In this document: in pieces, positions 10,240 through 22,500 of the stretch
How the letters are laid out: each line of letters begins with the position of its first letter
Position numbering within the stretch: position 1 is the first letter of the stretch
Origin: Plenodomus lindquistii
Taxonomy: Eukaryota > Ascomycota > Dothideomycetes > Pleosporales > Leptosphaeriaceae
Assembly: GCA_025504975.1 (NCBI GenBank)
Contig: JANUWI010000010.1
Coordinates: forward strand, 1,240,001-1,304,000
Direction: 5' to 3'
DNA length: 64,000 nt
Notes under the pieces: model-generated
Told to the model about the DNA's origin: nothing
What the model saw: only the letters and a program-made list of their open reading frames with translations
The model's database searches: none
Position numbers and translations under genes: made by a program

Positions 10240-10366
10240 AGGATCATCACACTTTACTTGATTGGCACAAGTCTATCAATTTGAACTCAGGATGAATTGC
10301 AGGGAGTGAACCCATCAGCTTGGAAACTCTAAAATATAGTCAGCAAACCAAGAATCGCATGAACAA

Positions 10367-11119
10367 CTAGCGACGACGCCCAAATATGCTACGCATACCC
10401 TTTGCCGCCGGTAGACTATCAGTGCTGAATTTACTAACAAGCTGTGGCCGCACCTCCTCGACGCTACGGGTCTCCCGCCGCGCCTCTACTCCCGCAATCG
10501 CACTGTCCACCCGGGACACACGATTCGGATACGCACACGGTTCGACAGGCGCAACATCCCTCGGCATACGAGCATGTACGCGCCACGGTGCATACGACAT
10601 ATCCGCACGAACCTGCTCAGCATCATAAACATCGTCATCATCAGCCCACATGTTGTTAAACTCATCAATATACCGCGGTGGAATCGGGTCTTCATACTTA
10701 CCACATTCTCTTCGCTTACCGACCGCGCGACGGGGTGTCGCTGTCGCTGCCGTGGAGCGCTCGTAGCTTTCGTCTGTGAAGTCGAAGCTTGAACCTAGAG
10801 CGTGACGAGTTGCATTTTTCACTTGGGAAATACGAACACGGTCTGCGGGTGAGAGATTAGCGTTTTGATAGGCAGTAAGGCGGTGTGAGGAGGTGTTTGA
10901 AGTACCTCTGTGGGTGAAGTGGGATTCTAGGCGGGCGCGCTCTTGGCGGCGGCGGAGAGTGCGATATTCTTCGCTGGGGAGACCGGGAGATGTGATGGAG
11001 TTTAGGTGAGAGTGGAGGCTGGATTCGGAGGAGTTGTTGGAGAGGTGCGAGCTGTGGCTGCTGCCGGTGCTGCGTGGTTGGCGGATGGAGGTTGTGTAGT
11101 GAGCATAGTTTGAAGACAT
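10367..11119 (-). CDS. Uncharacterised Ser/Arg-rich protein, probably disordered
   Basis: One 250-codon frame from the ATG at 11119. The N-terminal ~60 residues are Ser/His-rich (TGSSHSSHLSNNSSESSLHS), followed by an Arg-rich helix (LRRRQERARLESHF), then a segment with DPIPPRYIDEFNNMWADDDD, and a basic end (MRSIFGRRR). No signal peptide, membrane segment or known domain. The end is only 128 bp from the convergent S33 gene. The composed, non-random segments and frame length argue that it is real, and it resembles conserved but unnamed ascomycete proteins. Function unknown. Confidence 0.7.
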   Translation of the reverse strand: MSSNYAHYTTSIRQPRSTGSSHSSHLSNNSSESSLHSHLNSITSPGLPSEEYRTLRRRQERARLESHFTHRGTSNTSSHRLTAYQNANLSPADRVRISQVKNATRHALGSSFDFTDESYERSTAATATPRRAVGKRRECGKYEDPIPPRYIDEFNNMWADDDDVYDAEQVRADMSYAPWRVHARMPRDVAPVEPCAYPNRVSRVDSAIAGVEARRETRSVEEVRPQLVSKFSTDSLPAAKGMRSIFGRRR

Positions 11120-12388
11120 CGTCGGGAAGGGGGAAAAGATGTTTGGTGGGTTAGCAAAGTCTCAGGGTTGATCACGCCAGGTGATGTGTTTTGAGATCTT
11201 TTGCCTTGTCCTTTCCTTTCGTTTATTCCGCGGTGTGTTGGGGATCAGGAGGGTAGAGATATGTTTCAGATCATGTAAATCGGGCATCGCGCATAGTGAA
11301 CGACTTTGGTGCTGGTATCACTGACGTTGTGAGCTGCATAGTACAATGTGTCCTGTGATTTCTGATAAGTCGCCGACGACACAACTCGCACAGTGCTAGC
11401 TGCATTGTGAGACGGTGTAGACGTTCGAGATCCAAAGATCGTCGATGCCATTCACTCAGAAAATCGACGGGCGAGTCCCAAGACGCCATGTGCTTTTTTC
11501 CAGTCTTAGAATCTGGAAATGCTACCAAGTATCTCTCATCCTACCTCCTACGAAACTGCTAGTGGAAAGTGGAACAGCGGTTCTCATACTAGAGTTGGCG
11601 CCTAGCGCGGGTACAATGTCCTCGACAACTCCGCCAGATCATCTTCTACGAGCACTTAGAGTCAGCATGCGAGCCGCGACCGCTTGAAAGCTGTGTTTTG
11701 AGTACCAAAATTACGTTCAATCAACGCAGCTAGGTCACAGTGTCACAGTCGGATTATATTAAGACCGGGAAGGGTTCCTATGAAGTGGGAAATCGGAAAA
11801 AGAAACCAAACAATTTAGTCGCATTAATGTTGGTAAAGACTGTGGAGATCGGTGCGTGTCTATTGGGACTGGTAAAATCTGGTGTGAAGTAAAATCTCAC
11901 GTGATTTATCGTAAACTTGCCTCCTCGATTTCGCACCGTCTGCCCCGCTTCACGTCCGCTGTACAGGAGGGAAATCCCTCGATCGGTAAAGTAGACGCTC
12001 ACCAATGTAGAGCATAGGGTGCGTCAACTAGGTCACTTCAATTCCAGCCAACAACGGCAGCTGGTTCTGGGGTTATGGCTAATCCCAGCCTAAGGCAGAT
12101 TGGTGGACGACTACCAGCTTGTTTCGTCTTCCCGTACCGGCCACTCACATTAGTTTCCGTTACACCCTTATGCAAACCACCAGACGCAGTCTAATGTGCG
12201 CAGTAGATCGCCCAAGATGTTTGCCGATGAATCATGCCAATAGGCTGGCTGTAGAACTGGGCATGTGATAAAGTGCAGACACGCTTGTGAGCTTCTAACT
12301 GATCAGTACCACACAACGAGCACATCAAGCATCCCAAACAAACTCACATCAGCCTCTGTAACTACGCATATTTGTATCAAACTTGACG
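11120..12388. other. Divergent intergenic region, no gene recognised
   Basis: About 1.27 kb between an upstream minus-strand gene and the BLOC1S1-like gene. Only short frames without family features. It should contain both promoters; no clear TATA box for either. Confidence 0.5.
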
Positions 12389-12763
12389 ATGCCATCATCG
12401 CCGCCACCAACCGCTGCCGAGACGGCGCGCCACACAGCCGAGGCTCGCGCCGCCGTCACTGCGTCTCTCTCATCTGTTGGCGCGTCCCTCGACCATGAGA
12501 TGCGCACACGTACAGCAGATCTCCACTCTAACGCGGCCGCGATATCAAAGCAGGAGAAGGAGCTTGCGCGACAGACTACGGCACTAGCAAAGCAGACTGC
12601 CGAGTGGGATAAGCTACTGCAAGGCGGTACCAAGAAGCTTAATGAGGTGGGGGATGTTCAAAACTGGGCAGAGTTACTCGAGAGGGACCTGCTGGTACTA
12701 GAGGAGACTGTGAAGCTGGTCGATGAGGAGAAAGGCAAAGGAAAGGGGGATGGGAGAAGATGA
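12389..12763 (+). CDS. BLS1: BLOC-1 subunit 1 (BLOC1S1/GCN5L1) homologue
   Basis: A single exon of 124 aa from the ATG at 12389 (the frame opens two codons earlier with TTG). The stretch from residue ~55 to 112 has the family pattern: KQTAEWDKLLQ, then KKLNEVGDVQNWAELLERDL, matching the animal QTGQW ... LKEIGDVENWARSIE region. The protein is a helical coiled coil throughout, with a Pro/Thr-rich start and a Lys/Gly-rich end. In yeast the BLOC-1 complex works on endosomes in Rab5-type (Vps21) regulation. Length equals the family norm. A predicted all-helix protein can mislead, but the GDVxNWA motif makes this call fairly firm. Confidence 0.78.
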   Translation: MPSSPPPTAAETARHTAEARAAVTASLSSVGASLDHEMRTRTADLHSNAAAISKQEKELARQTTALAKQTAEWDKLLQGGTKKLNEVGDVQNWAELLERDLLVLEETVKLVDEEKGKGKGDGRR

Positions 12764-13586
12764 AATGTGTGAAGATTTTGAGTTTGACTCTGTAGCCGTG
12801 TCAAAGTTGTGCGCTGTCAAACTCTACCTGGACTTAGCAAAAGGCAGCCACGATCGAGGGTTGTATCTACCAAGTGAGAGACGAGTGTGAGAAACGCAAG
12901 ACACGACTCACGGGTACCGTGGCAATGTCCCGCAAAGAGAGAAGCTTCGAGAAGAAGAGTTTTTGTTTCCTGCGTCGTTTGCTCGTCATGGTCTTGGACG
13001 CGTTCTGTTCGTGACGGTGTTTAGCACGGGCCGCACGGGCCCACCACCAACCAGTCTCCATCATTGCGGCGGAAACTGCTTGCAGGTGCGCCGTAGCTTG
13101 AACTGGACTCCATCCACAACCTCACCACCAACACTTGCTTGACACATAGCGGCTGCTACGTACTCTCTTGGCGCCCATATCCCGCCACGAAGTCTCTGCC
13201 CGCTGTACAGATCCGCGCCTGCACCGTGGACTCTGACAGCGCCTCACTGCCGCCGCCGCTCTACGCTCTACCGAGCGCTCCTCCCGCAACACCTCGCACG
13301 CCGACCCTCACAACTGCACCTGCCGATTCTGTCATCGGACCGCTCTGAGAGCTTGCCGCTGATACTGAGTCTCGCACACCCACCACCCACGCGATCTTAG
13401 TCATCAAGTACGGTTACCATCTGCAGGCAGTCACAGCCAGCCTACTCCACTGCAGGAGAGCCTGCATTGCGACCAAGGCACCCATAGCGCACTTTGCTAC
13501 CATCACGCTATCCACGCCATCTGGACTGCAAAGTTCGCAAAGCTTGCATGTGAGGAAGCCCTGTCTTCCGAGCGCCCGGCGCAACC
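12764..13586. other. Intergenic region and TOM1 promoter/leader
   Basis: No gene recognised. The right half (13200-13580) is C/T/A-rich, as in many fungal promoters and leaders, and precedes the start of the giant ligase gene. Confidence 0.5.
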
Positions 13587-16500
13587 ATGAAGATCAAGAA
13601 GCAGGCTACGTCGCGACATGAGTCCACTCTGGTGAGATCTACCCCTCCTGCCATGTGTCCCGCCAGCTAACCCACACAGTCGTCGATGATTGCCGACTTT
13701 GTACGGGCAACCGAAACAATACCGCTGTACCAGCTGCCTGCCCACCTCGCCTCATTCCCCAAGCACTGGCCGTTCCCCCGCGGTGACGCCTATCACTGGA
13801 TACCTGCGCTGAACCGCTTCGATCACATTCTCGAGCTGTTCAACCAGGAATATGGACTGGTCGACGGGCCGCAGACACAGCCTTTTCAACGTCGATTACT
13901 GCTCAAGGGCGATGCATTGGCGGGCAACCCTAGCTCAGAGCTGACTACTACCGATGCTGTCCTGGACACCCTGCACATGTCTCAAGATGGCGACCGAGAG
14001 TTGGTTGAGCAGATCCTCAGCTTCACCCGCATGCTCCTGGAAAATTGCGGCAATCGTAGCCTGTACTCCAGCAGCGAGCGCTTGGACAAACTCCTCAATA
14101 CCACCTCGACCCCGCTGCTCAAGGCAACGCTGCGTCTCGGCCACCGACTTGCTCAGCGATACCATGCCGCGCGCATGCGCCTTACTCCTCCCACTCTACA
14201 TCCAACACTGCTTTCGAGTCATTACAATGTCAATCTTGACAAGGTCCAAAAGCTGTCTGCACCATTTGCGAAGGGTCCGGCCACTGCAACTCCACTGTTC
14301 AGCACGTCATCCGCCAAGGGCAAGGATAAGGCATTTGGAGAGCGGGCAGGCAGTACCGACCGATTCAGCGGTTCCGATCTGGTTGGCATGTACTCCCTGC
14401 CAGACTCTGCGCTAAGGCAAGAGTTCGGTGGTGTGCTCATTTCGTACTACGAGCCGACAAATCCGTCTGAAGAGATTAGCAAGACCACAACGTCCGAGCC
14501 CCCCACAACACCCACACCTGTGCGTAGAACCTCGAGTATGGGACCCAATCGGACTCCACGACAACCCCAACCAACCCCGACCACCGAATCTCCGAGCACT
14601 CCAGCTCTCACGCCTGGACAAAATAGCAGCCGCCCAAATGGCCCCAAGACATTTGAGTTGTCAGCGGAACAGGTATCAAGCTCTGACATCCATGACTTGC
14701 TGAAAGAGGGACTTGCAAGCCTACCTGAGAGCGTACACTATGAGTTGCTCCACAAGCTGCGCATTGCCAAGATGCTTTCCGGTGGTAGTGTAGGTCGAGA
14801 TGACGCAGTCGGTGTCCGGTTACTGGCCATATCCAATATGGGCTATGTCCATGGTGAGAAGGAATTTCACGCCAAGCTTGGCCAGCAAGATGCAGATGAG
14901 CCCCGCCGGCTCCAGCTCGCACATCAATTATCTGAGCTGGTGCACCCTCCGGGGAACGGCGAACATGGCAGTTCAATGGAGCTTCAGACCTTCACATTGA
15001 ATGCACTCGAAGCCCTTGCGAAACACAAGGGCAAATCGGTCGAAATCTGTGCGGCTCTGAGCGTCAACGTTAATCATGGTGTACTGTTCTACGTCGTACG
15101 CAAGCTTGTCGCCGGGCTTGGCGTCGAGACGAGCTCTCCCAACGACCTGCAAGAAGACGAATGGCGTGAGGCTCTGTTCTCTCTTCTGAACACCCTCCCC
15201 ACCGCTCAGGCTCGTACTGGCGAGCAAATGGTTTCTGCAGGATTGCTGGAGATCCTCGTGGAGGTCCTCAAGTTGCGCACAGAAAAGGCAGAGCGCAATT
15301 ACCCTAAGATCCTCAATTTCCTCGATACTTTCGTGTACAACCTGCGAGATGCCTTTTCAGCTCTTGTGAGCGCCAAGGGGCTGGAAATTATCGCTGATCT
15401 CATGCAATACGAAGTCGACATGTCGAAGAAACTGGCTGAAGAAGACAAGGGTATGCCCAAAGAGTACAAGACCCAGCTCACTGACTATCGAATCCCATTC
15501 TACAACCAACAGAGTCTTCGCTGGCTATTCAAGTTCTTGAATCATATGATGTCTCACAACGGCGGTAATTTCGATCGCCTGATGCGCAACCTGATCGATT
15601 CGCCCCAGCTTCTCAGTGGCCTTCGCACGGTTCTGTCTAACGCAAAGATTTACGGTTCAACGGTCTGGAGCATGGCAGTCACGATTCTCACGAGTTTCAT
15701 CCACAACGAGCCGACCAGCTACCAGGTCATCGCCGAAGCTGGTCTCAGCGAGGCTTTCCTCGAGACTGTGGCCGGAGAGCCAGCTTCCGAAGCCACAGCC
15801 AACGAGATCGATAGCCAGAATACCGCAACGCCAGCCCTCCGGACGTATGCTCCCCGAGCTGCTGGAGTGCCACTTGCAGCTGGTATCCTACCTGTCGCCG
15901 AAGCCATATCAACTCTTCCGCCCGCATTTGGTGCAATTTGCCTGGCAGAGGCAGGTATGAAGCTTTTTCAGTCCTCAACCGCTCTGAAACGTTTCTTCGA
16001 GATCTTCGAAAGCCCGGCTCATATCAAAGCGCTTGACGCCGATACCGAGATGCCCACTATGATTGGGAATTCTTTCGATGAGCTAGTCCGCCATCACCCC
16101 CCTCTGAAGGCTCGCGTGCTTTCTTGCCTTAGTGAGCTGATTGCGCGTGTGGTGCAACTATGTGCAGACAAGGCCGAGAATGAAGGTGTTGGTGCGAAGC
16201 TCTGGATCCAGGATGGTGCCAAGCTGTCTGTTGCCGGTGGCCGACGCGCCCTTGTTGGACCTCAAACCCAGCATAACATTGGTCACGCTTCAGAGCCTTC
16301 TGCTACCGATATTGAGATGAATGACGCTGATGAGCACGGCAAGACCGAAACTTCCAATGAGCCCGTGACTATTGATCAGATCATCGAGACTGAGGATAGC
16401 GCCAAGGGCCCGACTACTGGACAATACATTCGGGTCCTATGTCGCTTTTTATCTGGCTTCTTTGCGAACCATGCCATGTGTGCTGCATATATCGAAGCGG

Positions 16501-19500
16501 AAGGCGTGGAGTCTATTCTGGACATTTCTAGTCTGGCATGCCTCGACCCCAAGGCAAGCGAGACGCGTAGCATGAGCGAGGAGTTTGGTCGTGTCGTTCA
16601 AGTCCTAGTCGAGCAGAAGCCACACATCGCAGTCCCATCGCTTATCAAACGAACACAACAGGCATTGGAGCGCCTCCAACCTCTGCTGGATCATACTGGA
16701 AAGCAGGCGTTCTTTGCGCCATTCACCGGCACCGGATCTGACAATGCCGAGGTCTTGGAACAGGGAACTTTCTACGTCAAAGCATTAATTTCCGCGCATA
16801 CACTTGTTGGGGCGATGACTTTGACCTTTCAAAGCCAGATGTACAGCACCCGCTCTGCTCACAATGTCTCCAGCCAAGTAAATCTCGCCGACATGTACGC
16901 TCGTCTCGTGGATAGTCTCGGGAAGCTTCATCGCAGCTGTGTCTGGGAGGAACTCCTCCTTCAACGGAACATGCCAACGGAATGGGAGAAAGAGACCAGG
17001 GTTAAGGGCTCTGGATTTGGTAACGACGAAGCCGATAATGTCTTCCGTATCGGAAACACTGCTACAGATTCTCCACCTAGGGGAGACAGTGCCGCGGCTG
17101 CCAGCAGTGCTACAGATGCCGCAGTTGCAAGCCATGATAGCGCGCAGTTCAAAAACACGCAGACTCTGCGGAACCTTCTTAGCAAGATCCCAACGGAAAT
17201 AGCACCTTTCTTCCAGTCACTTGGAAAGTTGCTATTGTTCCGACGCAGTCTCGAGGCATATCAGCGACAATGTGCTACCGTCGTTGCAGATCAGCTTGCG
17301 CAAGCCGTCATTGACCAGCTCACCTTTGTGAACCCTGCTGAAGCAGAGTCTTCGGAGGATCGGTACGCGTACTGGATTGTCATACTCACCTCACTATCCC
17401 AACTCATGATTGATCCTAACATGGATCGTCCTCAGTCTTTGACTCTACTGCTGGTGTCGTTCAGGAACCTAGGTGGCTTCCAGAAGCTTGGTGAGATCCT
17501 CAACAAGTTTTACGAGTCTGCACTTGAGATTACACAGAAGAAGACCGAGGAGACTAGCGAAGAGGACAAACGCCTCCTCAATTTGTCGCTAGGTGGCTTG
17601 AAGATCATCCTCGCCTTCTACGCTCAAATCGTCAACCACAAGGTCATCGGAGAGTCACAACAGACATCCGCCATGCAGACTCGCCCAGACCGTGATCGAG
17701 ATCGCGCTGATCACTTCCTGGCTGCACAATTCCTTGTCGAGCTTCGCTATGCAGTCATCAAGCCTGTGGAGAAGATTTGGAACTCGGATCTGATCGATAA
17801 AGCAACCACCTCCATCGTAAAGACATCTATCAACATACTCAAATCGGTTCTCGAATGTGAAGGCGAAGCGGGAGCATGGAAGAGCGTTGATAAGATTCCG
17901 AAGCGTAACAAGCCAATCATTAAGCCATGGACACCTCGCAACGGCGATCATACGTCACGCTTGGTAGAGTCGAACTTCTCTGAATCACTTGCGGAGGAGG
18001 CGCTTTATCGATGCTGCGACAACTTTCACATGGCTCGAGAGTATTGCTTGAACCAAGCGCGACCAAATGCGACGAGGAATCCAATCCCACAGTACGAGAT
18101 CCAAGCGCGCGGACCACCGTCTGCCTCACCGAGTCGAGCCGAAGTGGTCGTGCCTGAGTCTGCAGACAGCGCGAGTATGACGGCGAGCAGCGATACGTCA
18201 CAGGACGATGAGGAGTCAGAGATGCCAGATACACAATCTGTTCAGATGGAGGATGCGGACGATGTCACAGAACAGCCGGAAGTACCTGCATCCAACACTC
18301 CTGTGCAAGACAGCCAGCCTGCTCAAACAACCCCAACTCCGCATGACGCTCTGGCCTATCAAAAGCGTATGGGTACCGGAAATTCTACCGAGCTTGTCGC
18401 CCTAGATCAGCTTGATGAAGAACGATCTAACCTTCGCAAAAATTTGGTCGACCGCTCCCTAGATGTGCTCAACTCTCACGAGGATGTTACCTTTGAGCTT
18501 GCAGATCTGATCTCCGCAGCAGTCAGTAAATCGCCAGAGTCGAGCTCTATGCGAACAGAGATTGGAGCGACACTTGTCCAGTCCCTCATCTCGATGCAAA
18601 GCGAGGATGACTTCCGTTCTCAGGGCAAGAAGATAGCAGCTTCTGCGCATCTACTGGCTTTGGTGCTTCAAGACAAGGACTTCTATGAAGTCATTGTTGA
18701 AGAGCTCAAGGACAATCTCAGCACACTTTTGGGCTTCGTGAAAATCTTCCCAGATCAAACTCCGGAGGACTCATCACCCTGGATCGGACAGGTTTTACTG
18801 ATTGTCGAACGTTTGCTGGCTGAGGATCAACTACCGCCTCAAATCGAGTGGACACCTCCCACTGAGGATACCACCGAAGCACAAACAGTTGATCAAATCC
18901 CCGAGCCTATCGTGGGCGTGGACGAGAAGAACCAGCTGTTCGATGCAATCATTGAGATGCTGCCACGAATTGGCAAAGACGAGTCATTGGCCCTCTCAGT
19001 TACTCGCGTGCTCGTCATGCTCACTCGCACCCGGAAGATTGCCATGCGCCTCGCAGAGAAGCGCAACATTCAGCGTCTCTTCCTGATGGTCAAGCAACTC
19101 GCTGGTATCACAAATGAGGGCCTGCGCAGTGCCTTTATGATTGTCCTTCGTCACATGATCGAGGATGAAGCGATGATGCGACAAATCATGCGCACAGAGA
19201 TTCAGCAAATGTTCGAGAGCAGGGATCGTAGACAGACCGACACTACTGGCTATACGCGCCAGATGTTCGCGCTTGCCATTCGCGCACCTGAGATCTTTGT
19301 GGAAGTCACCAACGAGAAGCTTCAGCTAGCTCGGTTTGATCCGAATCAGCGTCCTCAGACGCTCGTTCTGAAGAAAATCGATTCATCCATGCAGGAACCC
19401 GTCGACGCGGTGGTACCTTCTGAATTGACCGCCGAAGAAGACCAACCAAAGGAGTCCAGTGAAGTGCCCAAGCAGCCCATGCTTGGACGAACGAAGACAT

Positions 19501-22500
19501 CTGACTTGAAGGTTCCAGTCATGGAGAACCCCGATGGTATCATCCACTACCTCCTATGTGAGCTACTAGCCTACAAGGATGTCGACGACAAAGCAGAGGC
19601 ATCGAAGAATATTGAAGCAGCCCCACCGACCAGTACACCAGCTGCGACAACAGAGGCCCAGAGCAGTCCCCAGTCGACACCGGAGTCAAGTCCCGCACCT
19701 GCCTCCGCGCCTGTAGAGCCCAGCAAATCTGAAAAGGCCACGTTCAAGGCTGATGCACACCCGATCTACATCTATCGCTGCTTCATCCTGAAGTGCCTTG
19801 CGGAGCTATTGCAGAGCTACAACCGCACCAAGATTGAGTTTATAAACTTCTCGCGAAAGGCCGATCCTTACACAGTTACACCTTCCAAGCCTCGATCCGG
19901 TGTTCTCAATTACATGCTCAACAATTTGGTCCCTATCGGTACCTTGAACCATGAAGGCGATCTCAGCTTCAAAAAGAAGTTGGCCACATCGAATTGTGCA
20001 ATTGATGTCATCGTGTCTCTTTGCAACAAGACTGGCGAATACACTGTGCCAAAGACGGAGTCCAGTCAATCATCGCCGTATACTGAATCAGAGTCGGATC
20101 TACTCTTCGTACGGAAGTTCGTTCTTGAGCATGCGCTAAAGGCGTTCAAGGATGCCAACGTCTCGGACGAGCCTCTGGATTTGAAGTACTCACGGTTGCT
20201 CAACATCGCCGACATCTTTTCAAGAATGGTTTCGCAACGTCCTAACGGGGAGTTGCTTACACAAAATGCGGATTTGACTCCTAACTTGAAGCAAATGGCC
20301 AAGATTATGTACGAGAAGAACTTCATCACGATCTTAACCACCGCGATCTCGGACATTGACCTCAACTTCCCGAACGCGAAGCGTGTAGTCAAATACATTC
20401 TGAAGCCTCTCAAATGGCTGTGCTACGTCGCTATGGACCTGAGCATGCATTACGACACATCTTCTGCCCCAGACTCAGCGGATGAGTATGAAATTTCCGT
20501 CGCATCTGACGATGATCTAATCGACAACACTCGCGAGGACACGCCAGATTTGTTCCGCAACTCGACTCTGGGCATGTTCGAGCCGCCTCATGACTCTGAG
20601 TCCGATGAAGACTCTGAAGACGAAGATGGTGAAGAAATCATGTACGATGATCCATATGCAGACGATATGGAGTACGACGAAGCCGACATCGGTGACGACG
20701 ACGTCATCTCCGATGACGAGGAAATCCTTGAGATGGACATTGACGGCATGGGCCCTATCGAAGGTTTACCCGGCGATGTAGACGTTGAGATCGAGCTCGA
20801 TGACGGCGGTGAAGGCATGGGCTCCGATGACGACTCTGAAGAAGACGAAGAGGAAGACGAGGAAGACGATGACGATGATATGGATGACGACGACGATGAT
20901 GATGACGACGAGGAAGAGATTGACGACGATGATGCCATGGAGGCATTGGAGGCCCTCGAAGAGGTCACTGGTGACGACGAAGGCGCTAGCTTGGCCGACG
21001 ACCATGAAGATGAGTGGAGCGATGAACAAGACGAGTTTCAGGTTGGCATGAATGGGGATGCGAATATGCCGCCAGGTTCTATCGGCTTCGTCTTAGACCC
21101 CCCTCAGCTTCTTGAGCAGATGCGTCAAGGTGCCGATATGGCGGCGATGGAGGGCTTCTTGGATGACGAAATGGGTGAAGATGGTGAGTTCCTCTTGCTA
21201 CATGTCGGTGAACGCTACTAACAATATCAGACGAGGAGGAAGAAGAGGAGGAGGACTATGACGAAGACATCCACTACGACCCAGGCATGGAAGACGACGA
21301 CGATGCCATGCCGGATCTTGGATGGGGTGGCGGCTGGGATGAAGGACCAGCAGCTCCTGCTATTCGTCATACCCATCGCCTCAGCCCATGGATGTTCCCC
21401 GCAGGCCCAGGAGACCGCATTCTTGTACCGGCATATCGATCCCATCGTCCTGGTGCGGGACCCCGTGTCGCGGATGACGGAATCAACCCGCTACTTCAGC
21501 GTGGCGGTCGTTCGGCAGGTCGCGATGGCCCTGTTCGAAACGAGGGTATGAGTGATTGGGTTCACGCTATCGAAGGACGAGGCCCCCGAGTTTTCAACGC
21601 TGACAGCCCAGTCTCCTTCATAAGCAACTTGTTGAACGCTATGAGCTCGGGTACTAGCCCTATGCTCCACCAGCATGGCGGTGCTTTACATCTCTTCAGT
21701 AACACCATGAATCTGCCACCGCCATTCGACTCTAGCTTCAACCGCGAGATGGTGCGTGCCCGCGAGTCGCACATGTCACGTTCGGCCCGCGAGGATCCAC
21801 ATTCGGCTGTAGCCTTTGTGAAAGCGTTCACCAGCCAGCGATGGCAGGAGGAGGCTCGGATATTATACGGGCCCATTGCAATCGAAAAGAGCCAGCGGGT
21901 CATCAATTCGATCCTCAAGGTCATGGTGCCACCTGCGATGGAGGCTGCGAAGAAGCGACAAGAAGAGCGAGAGGCTGAAGCCGCTCGCAAGGCCAAGGAA
22001 GAGCAAGAGAAGAAAGAACAGAAGGAGCGTGAGGAACGCGAGGCTCGTGAAAAGGAAGAGAAGGAACGACAGGAGCGCGAGGCTGCTGAGGCTGCAACAC
22101 GGGCCCAGGAGCAGACCGCGGAAGCTGAAGCCAAGGACGATGCAGCCACCACATCAGGTGATCAGGCAATGGAAGGTGTCGAAGCTGCTGAGCCTGCCGC
22201 TGAGTCTGCCGGTGACGCCGAGCCTGCCCCCGAGCAGCCACCTGCGCCTAGAGTTGTGACTATCATCAGGGGCCGTGAATATGATATCACAGACCTGGGA
22301 ATAGACGCAGAATATCTAGATGCCCTCCCCGAAGAGATGCGAGAAGAGGTGCTCATGCAACAAGTCTCCGAGCGTAGACAGGAACAACGCGCAGCACAAC
22401 GCGCAACTGCGCAACAACTTGGAGCGCAAGCTCAATCGCAAGCCGCCGATGCCCCAGCTGCTGCCAATGCATCTGGCGAGATACCCACAGACATCAACGA

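Noticed and set aside
12867..13064. Short basic minus-strand frame resembling a small ribosomal protein
   Set aside because: Basic patch only; does not match a ribosomal protein I can name and lies in a promoter region.
20588..20968. 126-codon minus-strand frame of almost only Ser
   Set aside because: Antisense reading of the Tom1 Asp/Glu tract.
21562..22152. 196-codon Ser/Ala-rich minus-strand frame
   Set aside because: Antisense of the Glu/Arg-rich part of the Tom1 ligase.
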